From NCBI GenBank assembly GCA_944389185.1, contig CALXLL010000007.1:1-41325 (forward strand): a DNA stretch of 41,325 nt, written 5' to 3'. Shown one piece after another: positions 23,174-30,504 of the stretch. Position 1 is the stretch's first letter. Each line of letters starts with the position of its first letter. The notes under the pieces are model-generated. The model had not been told where the DNA came from, ran no database searches, and worked only from the letters and a program-made list of their open reading frames with translations. The DNA comes from an uncultured Alphaproteobacteria bacterium (GTDB lineage: Bacteria > Pseudomonadota > Alphaproteobacteria > Rs-D84). The position numbers and the translations under genes are program-made.

Positions 23174-25069
23174 TTATTTCTTTTCAGAAAAATCTGCATC
23201 TTTTGCTTCACCGGACTCAGAAGATTTGTTTTCACCTTGTTCGGCTTTTGCGGCTTCCTGAGAAGCTTTATAAACAGCTTCACCAAGCTTCATAGCTTTT
23301 TCAGTTAAAGCATCTGTTTTCGCTTTCAAGCTTTCCGCAGTTGCATCAGATTTGGCTAATTCATCAGCAAGTTCTTTTTTCGCTTCTTCAATAGCTTTTC
23401 TTTCATCTTCGCTGATTTTATCGCCATGTTCTTTCAAAGATTTTTCTATTGACAACACAGCGGCTTCTGCAGTGTTTTTAGCTTCTGCTAATTCACGTTT
23501 TTTCTTGTCTGCTTCGGCGTTTGCAGCAGCTTCGTCAACCATCTTTTGAATTTCTTCTTCGCTTAACCCACCGTCTGATTTAATGGATATAGCTTGCTCT
23601 TTTCCCGTGCCTTTATCCTTTGCAGACACGTGCACGATACCATTAGCATCAATATCAAAAGACACTTCAATTTGTGGCATACCACGTGGGGCAGGTGCAA
23701 TACCTTCCAAATTAAACTGACCCAGCAGTTTATTATCTGCTGCCATATCACGTTCACCTTGGAACACGCGAATTGTCACAGCCGATTGATTATCTTCTGC
23801 GGTGCTGAATATCTGTGATTTCTTTGTAGGTATAGTGGTATTTCTATCAATTAAGCGAGTAAACACACCGCCCAACGTTTCTATACCCAAAGACAAAGGT
23901 GTAACATCCAAAAGCAGAACGTCTTTTACGTCGCCTTTTAATACACCGCCTTGAATTGCAGCACCCAAAGCAACTACTTCATCAGGATTAACGCCTTTAT
24001 GAGGTTCACGACCAAAGAACTCTTTAACGGTTTCAACTACTTTCGGCATACGAGTTTGACCACCTACCAATATAACTTCGTTAATCTGACTTTTATCCAA
24101 GCCGGCATCTTTTAAAGCTTTCTTGCAAGGTTCTATTGTCTTTTGAATCAAATCGTCTACTAACGACTCTAATTTAGCTCTTGTCAAAGTTGTATTAAAG
24201 TGTTTTGGACCTGTGGCGTCTGCAGTTAAGAAAGGCAAATTAATTTCTGTGCTTGTCTTTGAAGACAATTCAATTTTAGCTTTTTCAGCAGCTTCTTTCA
24301 ACCTTTGCAAAGCCAATTTATCGTTAGACAAATCTATACCGGTTTGTGATTTAAACTCTGAAATCAAGTAAGCTAATATACGTGCATCAAAGTCAGAACC
24401 ACCCAAAGCAGTATCTCCGTTCGTAGATTTTACTTCGAACACGCCGTCAACTATTTCCAATATGGAAACATCGAACGTTCCACCACCTAAGTCATATACA
24501 GCGATTGTCCCGTTTTTATTTTTATCCAAACCATAAGCCAAAGCTGCGGCAGTAGGTTCGTTAACGATACGCAAAACGTTTAAACCAGCGATACGACCAG
24601 CGTCTTTAGTTGCCTGACGTTGAGAATCGTTAAAATAAGCAGGAACTGTGATTACAGCATCCGTAATTTTTTCACCCAAATAAGCTTCTGCATCTTTCTT
24701 TAATTTTGCAAGAATCATCGCAGAAATCTGAGAAGGTGCATACTTTTTACCTTCCATTTCAACCCAAGCATCACCGTTATCACCGGCAACAACTTTATAC
24801 GGAACGCGCGCAGCAATTTCTTTAACCGCCGGGCTATCAAAGCGCAAACCCATCAAACGTTTAATTTCATAAATCGTATTTTCAGGATTTGTTACTGCCT
24901 GGTTCTTAGCAGTAATGCCAACCAGCTGTTCACCGTTTGACGTTAAAGCAACCACCGAAGGCGTTGTTCTTTGACCTTCTGAATTTTCTATAATTTTTGG
25001 GTCGGACCCGTCCATGAAAGCCATAGCGGAATTAGTCGTTCCCAAATCGATACCTAATACTTTTCCCAT
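23174..25069 (-). CDS. dnaK: Chaperone DnaK (Hsp70)
   Basis: DnaK is the ATP-dependent Hsp70 chaperone. The 631 residues start with the canonical [20 protein letters not shown], followed by [20 protein letters not shown], the [14 protein letters not shown] phosphate loop, [10 protein letters not shown], the linker region [19 protein letters not shown], the substrate domain, and a helical lid ending in a charged tail. dnaJ, usually downstream, is absent; a terminator and convergent pfkA follow instead. AAGGAG precedes the ATG. A heat-shock-type promoter is visible upstream, while no matching -10 TATAAT element stands out. Confidence 0.98.
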   Translation of the reverse strand: MGKVLGIDLGTTNSAMAFMDGSDPKIIENSEGQRTTPSVVALTSNGEQLVGITAKNQAVTNPENTIYEIKRLMGLRFDSPAVKEIAARVPYKVVAGDNGDAWVEMEGKKYAPSQISAMILAKLKKDAEAYLGEKITDAVITVPAYFNDSQRQATKDAGRIAGLNVLRIVNEPTAAALAYGLDKNKNGTIAVYDLGGGTFDVSILEIVDGVFEVKSTNGDTALGGSDFDARILAYLISEFKSQTGIDLSNDKLALQRLKEAAEKAKIELSSKTSTEINLPFLTADATGPKHFNTTLTRAKLESLVDDLIQKTIEPCKKALKDAGLDKSQINEVILVGGQTRMPKVVETVKEFFGREPHKGVNPDEVVALGAAIQGGVLKGDVKDVLLLDVTPLSLGIETLGGVFTRLIDRNTTIPTKKSQIFSTAEDNQSAVTIRVFQGERDMAADNKLLGQFNLEGIAPAPRGMPQIEVSFDIDANGIVHVSAKDKGTGKEQAISIKSDGGLSEEEIQKMVDEAAANAEADKKKRELAEAKNTAEAAVLSIEKSLKEHGDKISEDERKAIEEAKKELADELAKSDATAESLKAKTDALTEKAMKLGEAVYKASQEAAKAEQGENKSSESGEAKDADFSEKK

Positions 25070-25099
25070 TTTTTACTCCTTAAAACTTTTCATAGTTAG

Positions 25100-25128
25100 C
25101 ATATAGTTAACATTTAAATTGTTTCAAG
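25100..25128 (-). promoter_or_regulatory. Candidate sigma32 (heat-shock) promoter of dnaK
   Basis: On the minus strand CTTGAAA (25128-25122) is followed, 18 bases after CTTG, by CTATATG (25106-25100). This fits the alphaproteobacterial sigma32 pattern I recall, CTTG-N17/18-CYTATNT. It is placed about 30 bases before the ATG. Confidence 0.55.
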
Positions 25129-25153
25129 GCCATAGGAATAAAAAAAATGTATA

Positions 25154-25183
25154 AAAAAACCGCTTTATAAACAAGCGGTTTTT
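25154..25183 (-). terminator. Intrinsic terminator of rplY
   Basis: On the minus strand AAACCGCTT and AAGCGGTTT pair around an AT-rich loop, followed by a T run. It lies about 20 bases beyond the rplY stop and upstream of the dnaK promoter. Confidence 0.85.
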
Positions 25184-25199
25184 AATAATTTTGAACAAA

Positions 25200-25841
25200 C
25201 TATTTGCTTTCAGTTGCATTTTCAGCATTTGCAGCTGGTGCAGCAGTTGCCGCATCTGGTTTTGGCTTTTCTGCTTCATCCGGCATTTTACCGCCGATTG
25301 TTGCGAAAGCTAATTCAGCCTGATGCAATCCCAATTCAACACCTTCTGGTAATTTTAAGTCAGAACCGTGAACCGTATCACCGATATTTAAATCTGTTAA
25401 ATCAATAACTATTTTTTCTGGTATAACGTCAACTAAACCGCGCAAAGCAACTTTACGAACAGCAAAGTTTAATACGCCACCTAATTTTATGCCTTTTGAA
25501 ACATCTTCATTGATAACTTCGACAGGAACGACGACGTTAACAGGATTTTTAACGTTAATACGTTTAAAATCTACGTGAATTACGTTATCTTTTACTGGAT
25601 GATATTGAATATCCATCAACATGGCGTCTTCGGAACCGTTTACTGTTTCTATTTGGAACAATTTAGTTCTTAAACTTGGTTGCTGAATCAACATTTCAAA
25701 ATCGCGCCCGTTTAATTCAATAGCAACAGGAGCTTTCTTTTCGCCATAGATAACAGCAGGGATGTTTTTGTTATTACGAATGCTACGAGCGGCCCCCTTG
25801 CCAGCAACGTTGCGAATATCTGCTTTTATTTTAATAGCCAT
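25200..25841 (-). CDS. rplY: 50S ribosomal protein L25 (Ctc-type)
   Basis: L25 binds 5S rRNA. The 213 residues form the two-domain Ctc/TL5 type: an N-terminal 5S-binding barrel (GKGAARSIRNNKNIPAVIYG) and a C-terminal beta domain (residues 95-185), then an Ala/Glu-rich tail. GGAT precedes the ATG. The leader carries a GC-rich hairpin (25874-25895) in an otherwise AT-rich region. A possible TTGATT-17-AATAAT promoter lies just upstream of that hairpin. Confidence 0.95.
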   Translation of the reverse strand: MAIKIKADIRNVAGKGAARSIRNNKNIPAVIYGEKKAPVAIELNGRDFEMLIQQPSLRTKLFQIETVNGSEDAMLMDIQYHPVKDNVIHVDFKRINVKNPVNVVVPVEVINEDVSKGIKLGGVLNFAVRKVALRGLVDVIPEKIVIDLTDLNIGDTVHGSDLKLPEGVELGLHQAELAFATIGGKMPDEAEKPKPDAATAAPAANAENATESK

Positions 25842-25873
25842 TTTTTATCCTTTTTAAAAACTTTAAATTATTA

Positions 25874-25895
25874 CACGACCTCCAAGGGTGCCGTG
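25874..25895 (-). other. GC-rich hairpin in the rplY leader
   Basis: On the minus strand CACGGC can pair with GTCGTG around an interior part that includes CACCCTTGGAG. It stands out in GC content from its flanks and lies about 35 bases before the rplY start. It might be an L25 binding or autoregulatory site, but that is speculation. Confidence 0.3.
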
Positions 25896-25946
25896 CGGGC
25901 AATATTATTTACTAAAAATATCGAAAAATCAAGCTTTTTATTATCA

Positions 25947-26513
25947 TTATGATTTCACCAGTATCAAAAATCTAGCTCTGCCATAACTTTTATCTTTCAG
26001 CAGCTTAAATTCATCGATTTTTTCAGGTGATGTAAAGTTATCTTTTTCTTGTTCCCATATCAGCAAAGAACCTTTTTTCATCAATATAGACGCCTGACAA
26101 ACAAAATCTGCACCTAAATTGCTTTGGTTATAAGGTGGGTCTATGAATATAATATCCGCGATTGGCGCCAGATCAGGAATCTTTTGCAAAGCATCAGCTT
26201 TTTGTATTTTTGCCTGGTCTTTCAGTCCTAACATAGCCACGTTTTTCTTTACTGTATTCAAGGAAGAATCTGCAATATCCGTAAATAAAACATTTACGTT
26301 ATCAAATCTTGAAATACATTCTAAGCCAAAAGCACCGCTTCCTGCGAAAGCGTCCCAAATAAGCAACTTTTTATTTGTAATATCTGGTAATACGTCATAC
26401 AGCATATTAAACAAAGCCTGCCTAGCTTTATTTTGCGTAGGTCTGGCATCAGTTGGTAAGTTAAGTTTTCTTCCCCGAAATCTTCCTGAAATGATTTGCA
26501 ATTTAGAATTCAT
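25947..26513 (-). CDS. rsmD: 16S rRNA (guanine-966-N2)-methyltransferase RsmD
   Basis: RsmD methylates G966 of 16S rRNA. The 188 residues show the family start ISGRFRGRKL, then PTQNKARQALFNML, the AdoMet-binding LIWDAFAGSGAFGLE, and the catalytic FIDPPYNQ. ATG 26513 gives the family N-terminus; the extra eight residues of the longer ORF would reach into the divergent tadA promoter region. It is transcribed towards rplY, about 105 bases away. Confidence 0.93.
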   Translation of the reverse strand: MNSKLQIISGRFRGRKLNLPTDARPTQNKARQALFNMLYDVLPDITNKKLLIWDAFAGSGAFGLECISRFDNVNVLFTDIADSSLNTVKKNVAMLGLKDQAKIQKADALQKIPDLAPIADIIFIDPPYNQSNLGADFVCQASILMKKGSLLIWEQEKDNFTSPEKIDEFKLLKDKSYGRARFLILVKS

Positions 26514-26530
26514 AGTATAAAGTGTATAAC

Positions 26531-26977
26531 ATGTCATTTATGAAGCAAGCAATTATTTTAGCAAAAAAAGCAAAAAATCACGAAGACGTGCCTATTGGTG
26601 CTGTCATAGTAAAAGACGGTAAAATAATAGCAAAAGCAGAAAACCAAGTTCAAAAAAAGAAAAATCCATTACTTCACGCTGAAATAATTGCAATTACAAA
26701 AGCTTGTAAAAAACTAAACGCCAAGTTTCTTGATGGTTGCGACATCTACGTCAGTCTTGAACCTTGTGCGATGTGTGCTGTTGCGCTTTCTTTTGCAAGA
26801 ATTAAAAGAATATATTTTGCGGCCTCAGACGAAAAGGGCGGTGGTATACTTAGTAACGCCAAAGTTTATCAAACCGATAGGCATTTATGGAAACCGGAAG
26901 CAATTCACGACGAAGAATACGCGGAAGAATCTTGTAAATTACTGAAAGATTTTTTCAAAGAAAGAAGAAAAAAATAG
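26531..26977 (+). CDS. tadA: tRNA adenosine(34) deaminase TadA
   Basis: TadA converts A34 to inosine in tRNA-Arg(ACG). The 148-residue protein has the deaminase motifs LLHAEIIAI (His and catalytic Glu) and EPCAMC (zinc-binding Cys pair), with VPIGAVIV upstream. The start may be ATG 26531 or ATG 26540; the GTG at 26522 is unlikely. No ribosome binding site is clear, and its start is only 17 bases from that of divergent rsmD. The stop lies inside the bidirectional terminator shared with gpmI. Confidence 0.92.
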   Translation: MSFMKQAIILAKKAKNHEDVPIGAVIVKDGKIIAKAENQVQKKKNPLLHAEIIAITKACKKLNAKFLDGCDIYVSLEPCAMCAVALSFARIKRIYFAASDEKGGGILSNAKVYQTDRHLWKPEAIHDEEYAEESCKLLKDFFKERRKK

Positions 26978-27000
26978 CGGTATTAATAAACCGCTATTTA
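26971..27000. terminator. Bidirectional terminator overlapping tadA and gpmI stops
   Basis: AAATAGCGGT pairs with ACCGCTATTT around a short AT loop. The tadA TAG lies in the left arm, and the gpmI stop is at the right edge, so the hairpin is built partly from the coding ends. Confidence 0.8.
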
Positions 27001-28479
27001 TTTTTCAATAAGATTATGTCCTGTCATATCAGCTGGTTTTTCTATTCCCAGTAAATATAACATAGTCGGAGCTATATCAGCCAATCCCCCATTTTTTAAA
27101 GATACAGTATTATTGTTTGATACATATATCAAATTGACCGGATTTGTTGTATGTGCGGTCCATGGCGTATTATTTTGTTCGTCCCACATTTTTTCCGCAT
27201 TACCATGGTCGGCAGTAATTAACAAGCTGCCGTTCAAGGCAAGAACCGCCGGGACCAAACGACTTAATTGAGCATCCAAAGTTTCCATAGCTTTAATAGC
27301 CGCAGGTTCTTTACCTGTATGCCCCACCATATCACCATTGGCATAATTCAAAATTACGACGTCAAACTGTGATAAAACCGGCAACAAAGCGTCTGTTATT
27401 TCAACTGCGGACATTTCAGGTTTTAAATCAAAAGTTGGCACATCTGGTGACGGAATCAGCTTTTTTTCCTCACTTTTAAAATCAACATTTCTTTCTGCGT
27501 CAAAGAAATATGTTACATGATTATATTTTTCTGTTTCTGCTATACGAAGTTGACTCAAACCATTTTTTTCTAATACGTCACCAAGGGTGTTTTTTATTTC
27601 CATATCGGGTAACAGAGCAGGGCAATATTCGTTTAAGCCTTCGCCATATTGTGAAAAGCAAAGCATACAAGCACCTGTTTTTAATATAGCTCTAACAATC
27701 TGTCTTGCACGGTCGCTGCGATAATTTCCGAACAAGAAACCGTCTTTATCTGTAATTTTAGGGCATCCATTAATGACGATTGGTTTAATAAATTCGTCAG
27801 ATTCGCCGCGATTATAAGCCTGTTGTAATGCTTGGTTTATATTATCTGCGTTATACTGGGATGTTGCTTTGGCTATGGCATTAAAAGCAAGTTGGGTTCT
27901 ATCAAGATTCTGATTTCTGTCCATAGAATAATAACGCCCAGACAAAGTTCCGAAAAAAGCCTGTCCAGATTGTAAAAAAGGTTTTAATTTATCTTGAATT
28001 AGATTTATATACTTTTCCGCTGATTTAGCCAAAGTATCGCGACCATCGGCAATAAAATGGATACAAACCTTTAAGCCTGCGCTTAAAATCTTGGAAACAA
28101 TAAGTATAATATCATTTACGTCAGAATGGACGCGTCCATCAGACATCAATCCGGCGACGTGAACTATACCATTATGATTTTTTACGGTATTTATAAAATC
28201 TTGCAAAGCAGGGTTTTCATTCCAGTTTTCCAGTTGAAATCTGCGCAAGAACTGATTGACGACGCGTCCTGAACCGATTGTTATATGTCCGACTTCTGAA
28301 TTACCCATAGTTTTTTCTGGCAGTCCGACGGCGGGGCCGCTGGCATCAAGCTGTGAATGGGGATATTTTTGCAACAAAGAATTGAAGAAAGGCATATTTG
28401 CCAAAGCGACTGCGTTATGATTTTTATCATTTGATATACCGACGCCATCAAGAATACAAAGAACCAAAGGTTTTTTCAT
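26998..28479 (-). CDS. gpmI: 2,3-bisphosphoglycerate-independent phosphoglycerate mutase
   Basis: GpmI interconverts 3- and 2-phosphoglycerate in glycolysis, using two Mn ions and a phosphoserine. The 493 residues match the family: LCILDGVG at the N-terminus (metal Asp), GNSEVGH carrying the nucleophilic Ser near residue 60, the phosphotransferase-domain DGRD, and C-terminal NYANGDMVGHTG and TADHGNAEKM metal sites. ATG 28479 is chosen because AAGGA lies 8 bases upstream, whereas the track's first ATG abuts it. It forms part of the same pathway as pfkA. Confidence 0.96.
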   Translation of the reverse strand: MKKPLVLCILDGVGISNDKNHNAVALANMPFFNSLLQKYPHSQLDASGPAVGLPEKTMGNSEVGHITIGSGRVVNQFLRRFQLENWNENPALQDFINTVKNHNGIVHVAGLMSDGRVHSDVNDIILIVSKILSAGLKVCIHFIADGRDTLAKSAEKYINLIQDKLKPFLQSGQAFFGTLSGRYYSMDRNQNLDRTQLAFNAIAKATSQYNADNINQALQQAYNRGESDEFIKPIVINGCPKITDKDGFLFGNYRSDRARQIVRAILKTGACMLCFSQYGEGLNEYCPALLPDMEIKNTLGDVLEKNGLSQLRIAETEKYNHVTYFFDAERNVDFKSEEKKLIPSPDVPTFDLKPEMSAVEITDALLPVLSQFDVVILNYANGDMVGHTGKEPAAIKAMETLDAQLSRLVPAVLALNGSLLITADHGNAEKMWDEQNNTPWTAHTTNPVNLIYVSNNNTVSLKNGGLADIAPTMLYLLGIEKPADMTGHNLIEK

Positions 28480-28511
28480 AGTCAACATCCTTTATGAATA
28501 ATTCGTAGAAT

Positions 28512-28563
28512 AAAATATCATAACTGTTTTTTGATTGCAAAAGAAAAAGAAAGATTGTATAAA
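28512..28563. promoter_or_regulatory. Divergent gpmI/XRE promoters possibly sharing one -35
   Basis: TTGCAA at 28535-28540 is its own reverse complement. Rightwards it is 17 bases from TATAAA (28558-28563) for the XRE gene. Leftwards it is 17 bases from TATTTT (28517-28512) for gpmI. The gpmI half is the weaker match. Confidence 0.5.
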
Positions 28564-28619
28564 TAAGGTATAAAGATTAGGAAGTATTTCTTAAAATTGA
28601 ATAAAAAGAGAAGGTGAAT

Positions 28620-29033
28620 ATGTCTGGGAAAGCATATATAGCATCATCGGTAGACGAGCATATTGGTCAAAGGGTTCAGCTTCGTAGAATAATGATGGGG
28701 TTATCACAGAAAGACCTTGCGAAGATATGCGGTGTTACGTTTCAGCAGATACAGAAATACGAGACTGCAGGGAACAGGATTTCCGCGTCCAGGTTATTTG
28801 ATTTAAGTCAAGCATTACAGACGCCAGTATCATTTTTCTTTTCTGGGTTACCCGGTAACATACCGGAAGAGACGCGTTATAATCGTTCCACCCGCGTATC
28901 CGAGCAGACACCAGAAGATCCCTTGGGTAAGAATGAATCTTTGCAATTAATAAACTTATACTGGAAATTACCGAATGACGAGCAACGCAAGATGGTAATG
29001 AAGATGTTAAAAAGCTTGAACGGGACGGAATAG
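28620..29033 (+). CDS. XRE-family transcriptional regulator
   Basis: The 137-residue protein has an N-terminal helix-turn-helix of the Cro/CI type (residues 14-68: IGQRVQLRRIMMGLSQKDLA, VTFQQIQKYETAGNRISASR). This is the pattern common in alphaproteobacterial cell-cycle-linked regulators. A short C-terminal part (LINLYWKLPNDEQRKMVMKM) probably dimerises. ATG 28620 is preferred over GTG 28614, since GAGAAGG is well placed upstream. Targets are unknown; it is divergent from gpmI and may also control its own promoter. Confidence 0.88.
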   Translation: MSGKAYIASSVDEHIGQRVQLRRIMMGLSQKDLAKICGVTFQQIQKYETAGNRISASRLFDLSQALQTPVSFFFSGLPGNIPEETRYNRSTRVSEQTPEDPLGKNESLQLINLYWKLPNDEQRKMVMKMLKSLNGTE

Positions 29034-29037
29034 GATA

Positions 29038-29064
29038 AAAAAACTCACATTAAGTGAGTTTTTT
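29038..29064. terminator. Bidirectional terminator after the XRE gene
   Basis: AAACTCAC and GTGAGTTT pair around ATTAA, flanked by A and T runs. It begins 5 bases after the XRE stop and reaches the stop of the convergent secreted protein gene. Confidence 0.85.
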
Positions 29065-30493
29065 ATTGACTTAGTTTAGATACAGCACCACTTACAATAG
29101 GTATCGTTTTATCCACGCTTATATAGCTTTCTGCAGTATACTCTTTAATAGGAGTTGCTGTTACTCTTAGCCCGTTCACGCATCTTACATATTCAGATCT
29201 TTCCAATTTTGTCCAACACTGATCTGACACATTTAATGCGGGGCTACCGGTTTTACCATATGCTAATTCTTGTTTGGTTACCTCTACTGACATACGACAT
29301 TGTTTTGTTTCTTTATCGAATATCTGTGTTCCTTCACAAGTTATACAAACACCATCAGAATTAACGCCTTTTTGAACAGAATCGTTACAAGCAACGCAGG
29401 TTAGATTAGTATTAGAAGAGAAACCTTGTGCTTCGTCTTTGCAACGATATTGATAGCAATTCATTCCCTTTGTATAATATTTTACATAACTTGCAGAATT
29501 GGGCAACCCTTCCCAACCTTTACAAGGAAGAATTGTTCCATTTTGATTATTATTTTGATTCTGATTTGCTATTCCATCGTTCAGCACACATTTATCGCCC
29601 TCAGGATGATAACCAGATAAACACAAAACGCCGTCTAAACTATCAAAAATAGTAGCAACATGTATATCAGCCTCTCTTTCAGCCCCAGTATGATAACCAA
29701 CACGTGCTACCATCGGTTTTGTAATAACACCGTGCCCATCAGAAGTAAAACTAACTACACCAAAAAAAGCATTATGTTCTGTTTTATATGCATTGCATTT
29801 ATATTTTCCGGGATTTGTAAAAAAGAATACATCATTTTCAACTTCAGGAAACTTATTAAAGTCTACTTTCATAACATTTGTTGAATCATCAACAGATAAT
29901 TTTAAATCAGAAAAAGCAGATTGGGAAAGTATGGTATTATCCACTAATTGTGCATTTTCTACGGAACAACCTTCACCGCCATATCCATCACTACAAACCC
30001 AAAAACAAACCCTTGTATCATTATTTGGTAAATGATATCTAAGCCAAGGTCTATCCACTAAAGAATTACGAATTGCTTGAACCTGTGTTGCACAAAATTT
30101 TGCACCATGATCAGCAATTTCGTGTGCAACCAATAACAAAACTGCATGTTGATCTCTTTTTCCTTTGCTCACACCAACACCCTGATTACCATCCTGAGAA
30201 CAAAGCCCATTACCTATGCACGCTGTTTCAGGTAAATTGAATTCATAACATTGATAATCAGATATTGTCGCATTTTCTAATCCCCATATTTTACTTACAA
30301 ATTGTGCCTTTGAAAGCATGCAAGAACTACAAGCATCAGTATAAGTGCCAGTTGAGGAAGTGGCAACAAACTCCTCTGTTAAATCGCAAACATCCAAACA
30401 TAAATCCGTATATGTTTTTGCTTTTAATGAGGAAGTAAGTAAAAACGTTCCTAAACAAACAGACGATAATAAAATTAACTTTTGTTTTTTCAT
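29063..30493 (-). CDS. Cysteine-rich secreted protein, unknown
   Basis: The 476-residue protein has a signal peptide (KKQKLILLSSVCLGTFLLTSSLKA). The mature part is very Cys-rich, with an early cluster (DLCLDVCDL, CSSCM), an EGF-like patch (CFWVCSDGYGGEGC), a Asn/Gln linker around residue 315, then CVACNDSV, CITCEGTQIF and KQCRMS, which resemble small disulfide-knot repeats. VAHEIADHGAKFC is not a HExxH zinc protease motif. I recognise no family. It starts 11 bases after the 815-residue gene, with AAGAG upstream, so the two are co-transcribed. A surface or envelope role is inferred from the signal peptide and disulfide-like pattern. Confidence 0.8.
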   Translation of the reverse strand: MKKQKLILLSSVCLGTFLLTSSLKAKTYTDLCLDVCDLTEEFVATSSTGTYTDACSSCMLSKAQFVSKIWGLENATISDYQCYEFNLPETACIGNGLCSQDGNQGVGVSKGKRDQHAVLLLVAHEIADHGAKFCATQVQAIRNSLVDRPWLRYHLPNNDTRVCFWVCSDGYGGEGCSVENAQLVDNTILSQSAFSDLKLSVDDSTNVMKVDFNKFPEVENDVFFFTNPGKYKCNAYKTEHNAFFGVVSFTSDGHGVITKPMVARVGYHTGAEREADIHVATIFDSLDGVLCLSGYHPEGDKCVLNDGIANQNQNNNQNGTILPCKGWEGLPNSASYVKYYTKGMNCYQYRCKDEAQGFSSNTNLTCVACNDSVQKGVNSDGVCITCEGTQIFDKETKQCRMSVEVTKQELAYGKTGSPALNVSDQCWTKLERSEYVRCVNGLRVTATPIKEYTAESYISVDKTIPIVSGAVSKLSQ

Positions 30494-30504
30494 ATTTTTA
30501 ACTC

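Noticed and set aside
30038-30140. HEIADH in the 476-residue secreted protein as a zinc protease motif
   Set aside because: HExxH requires His four residues after the first; here the second His is at the fifth position, and no third ligand pattern is evident.
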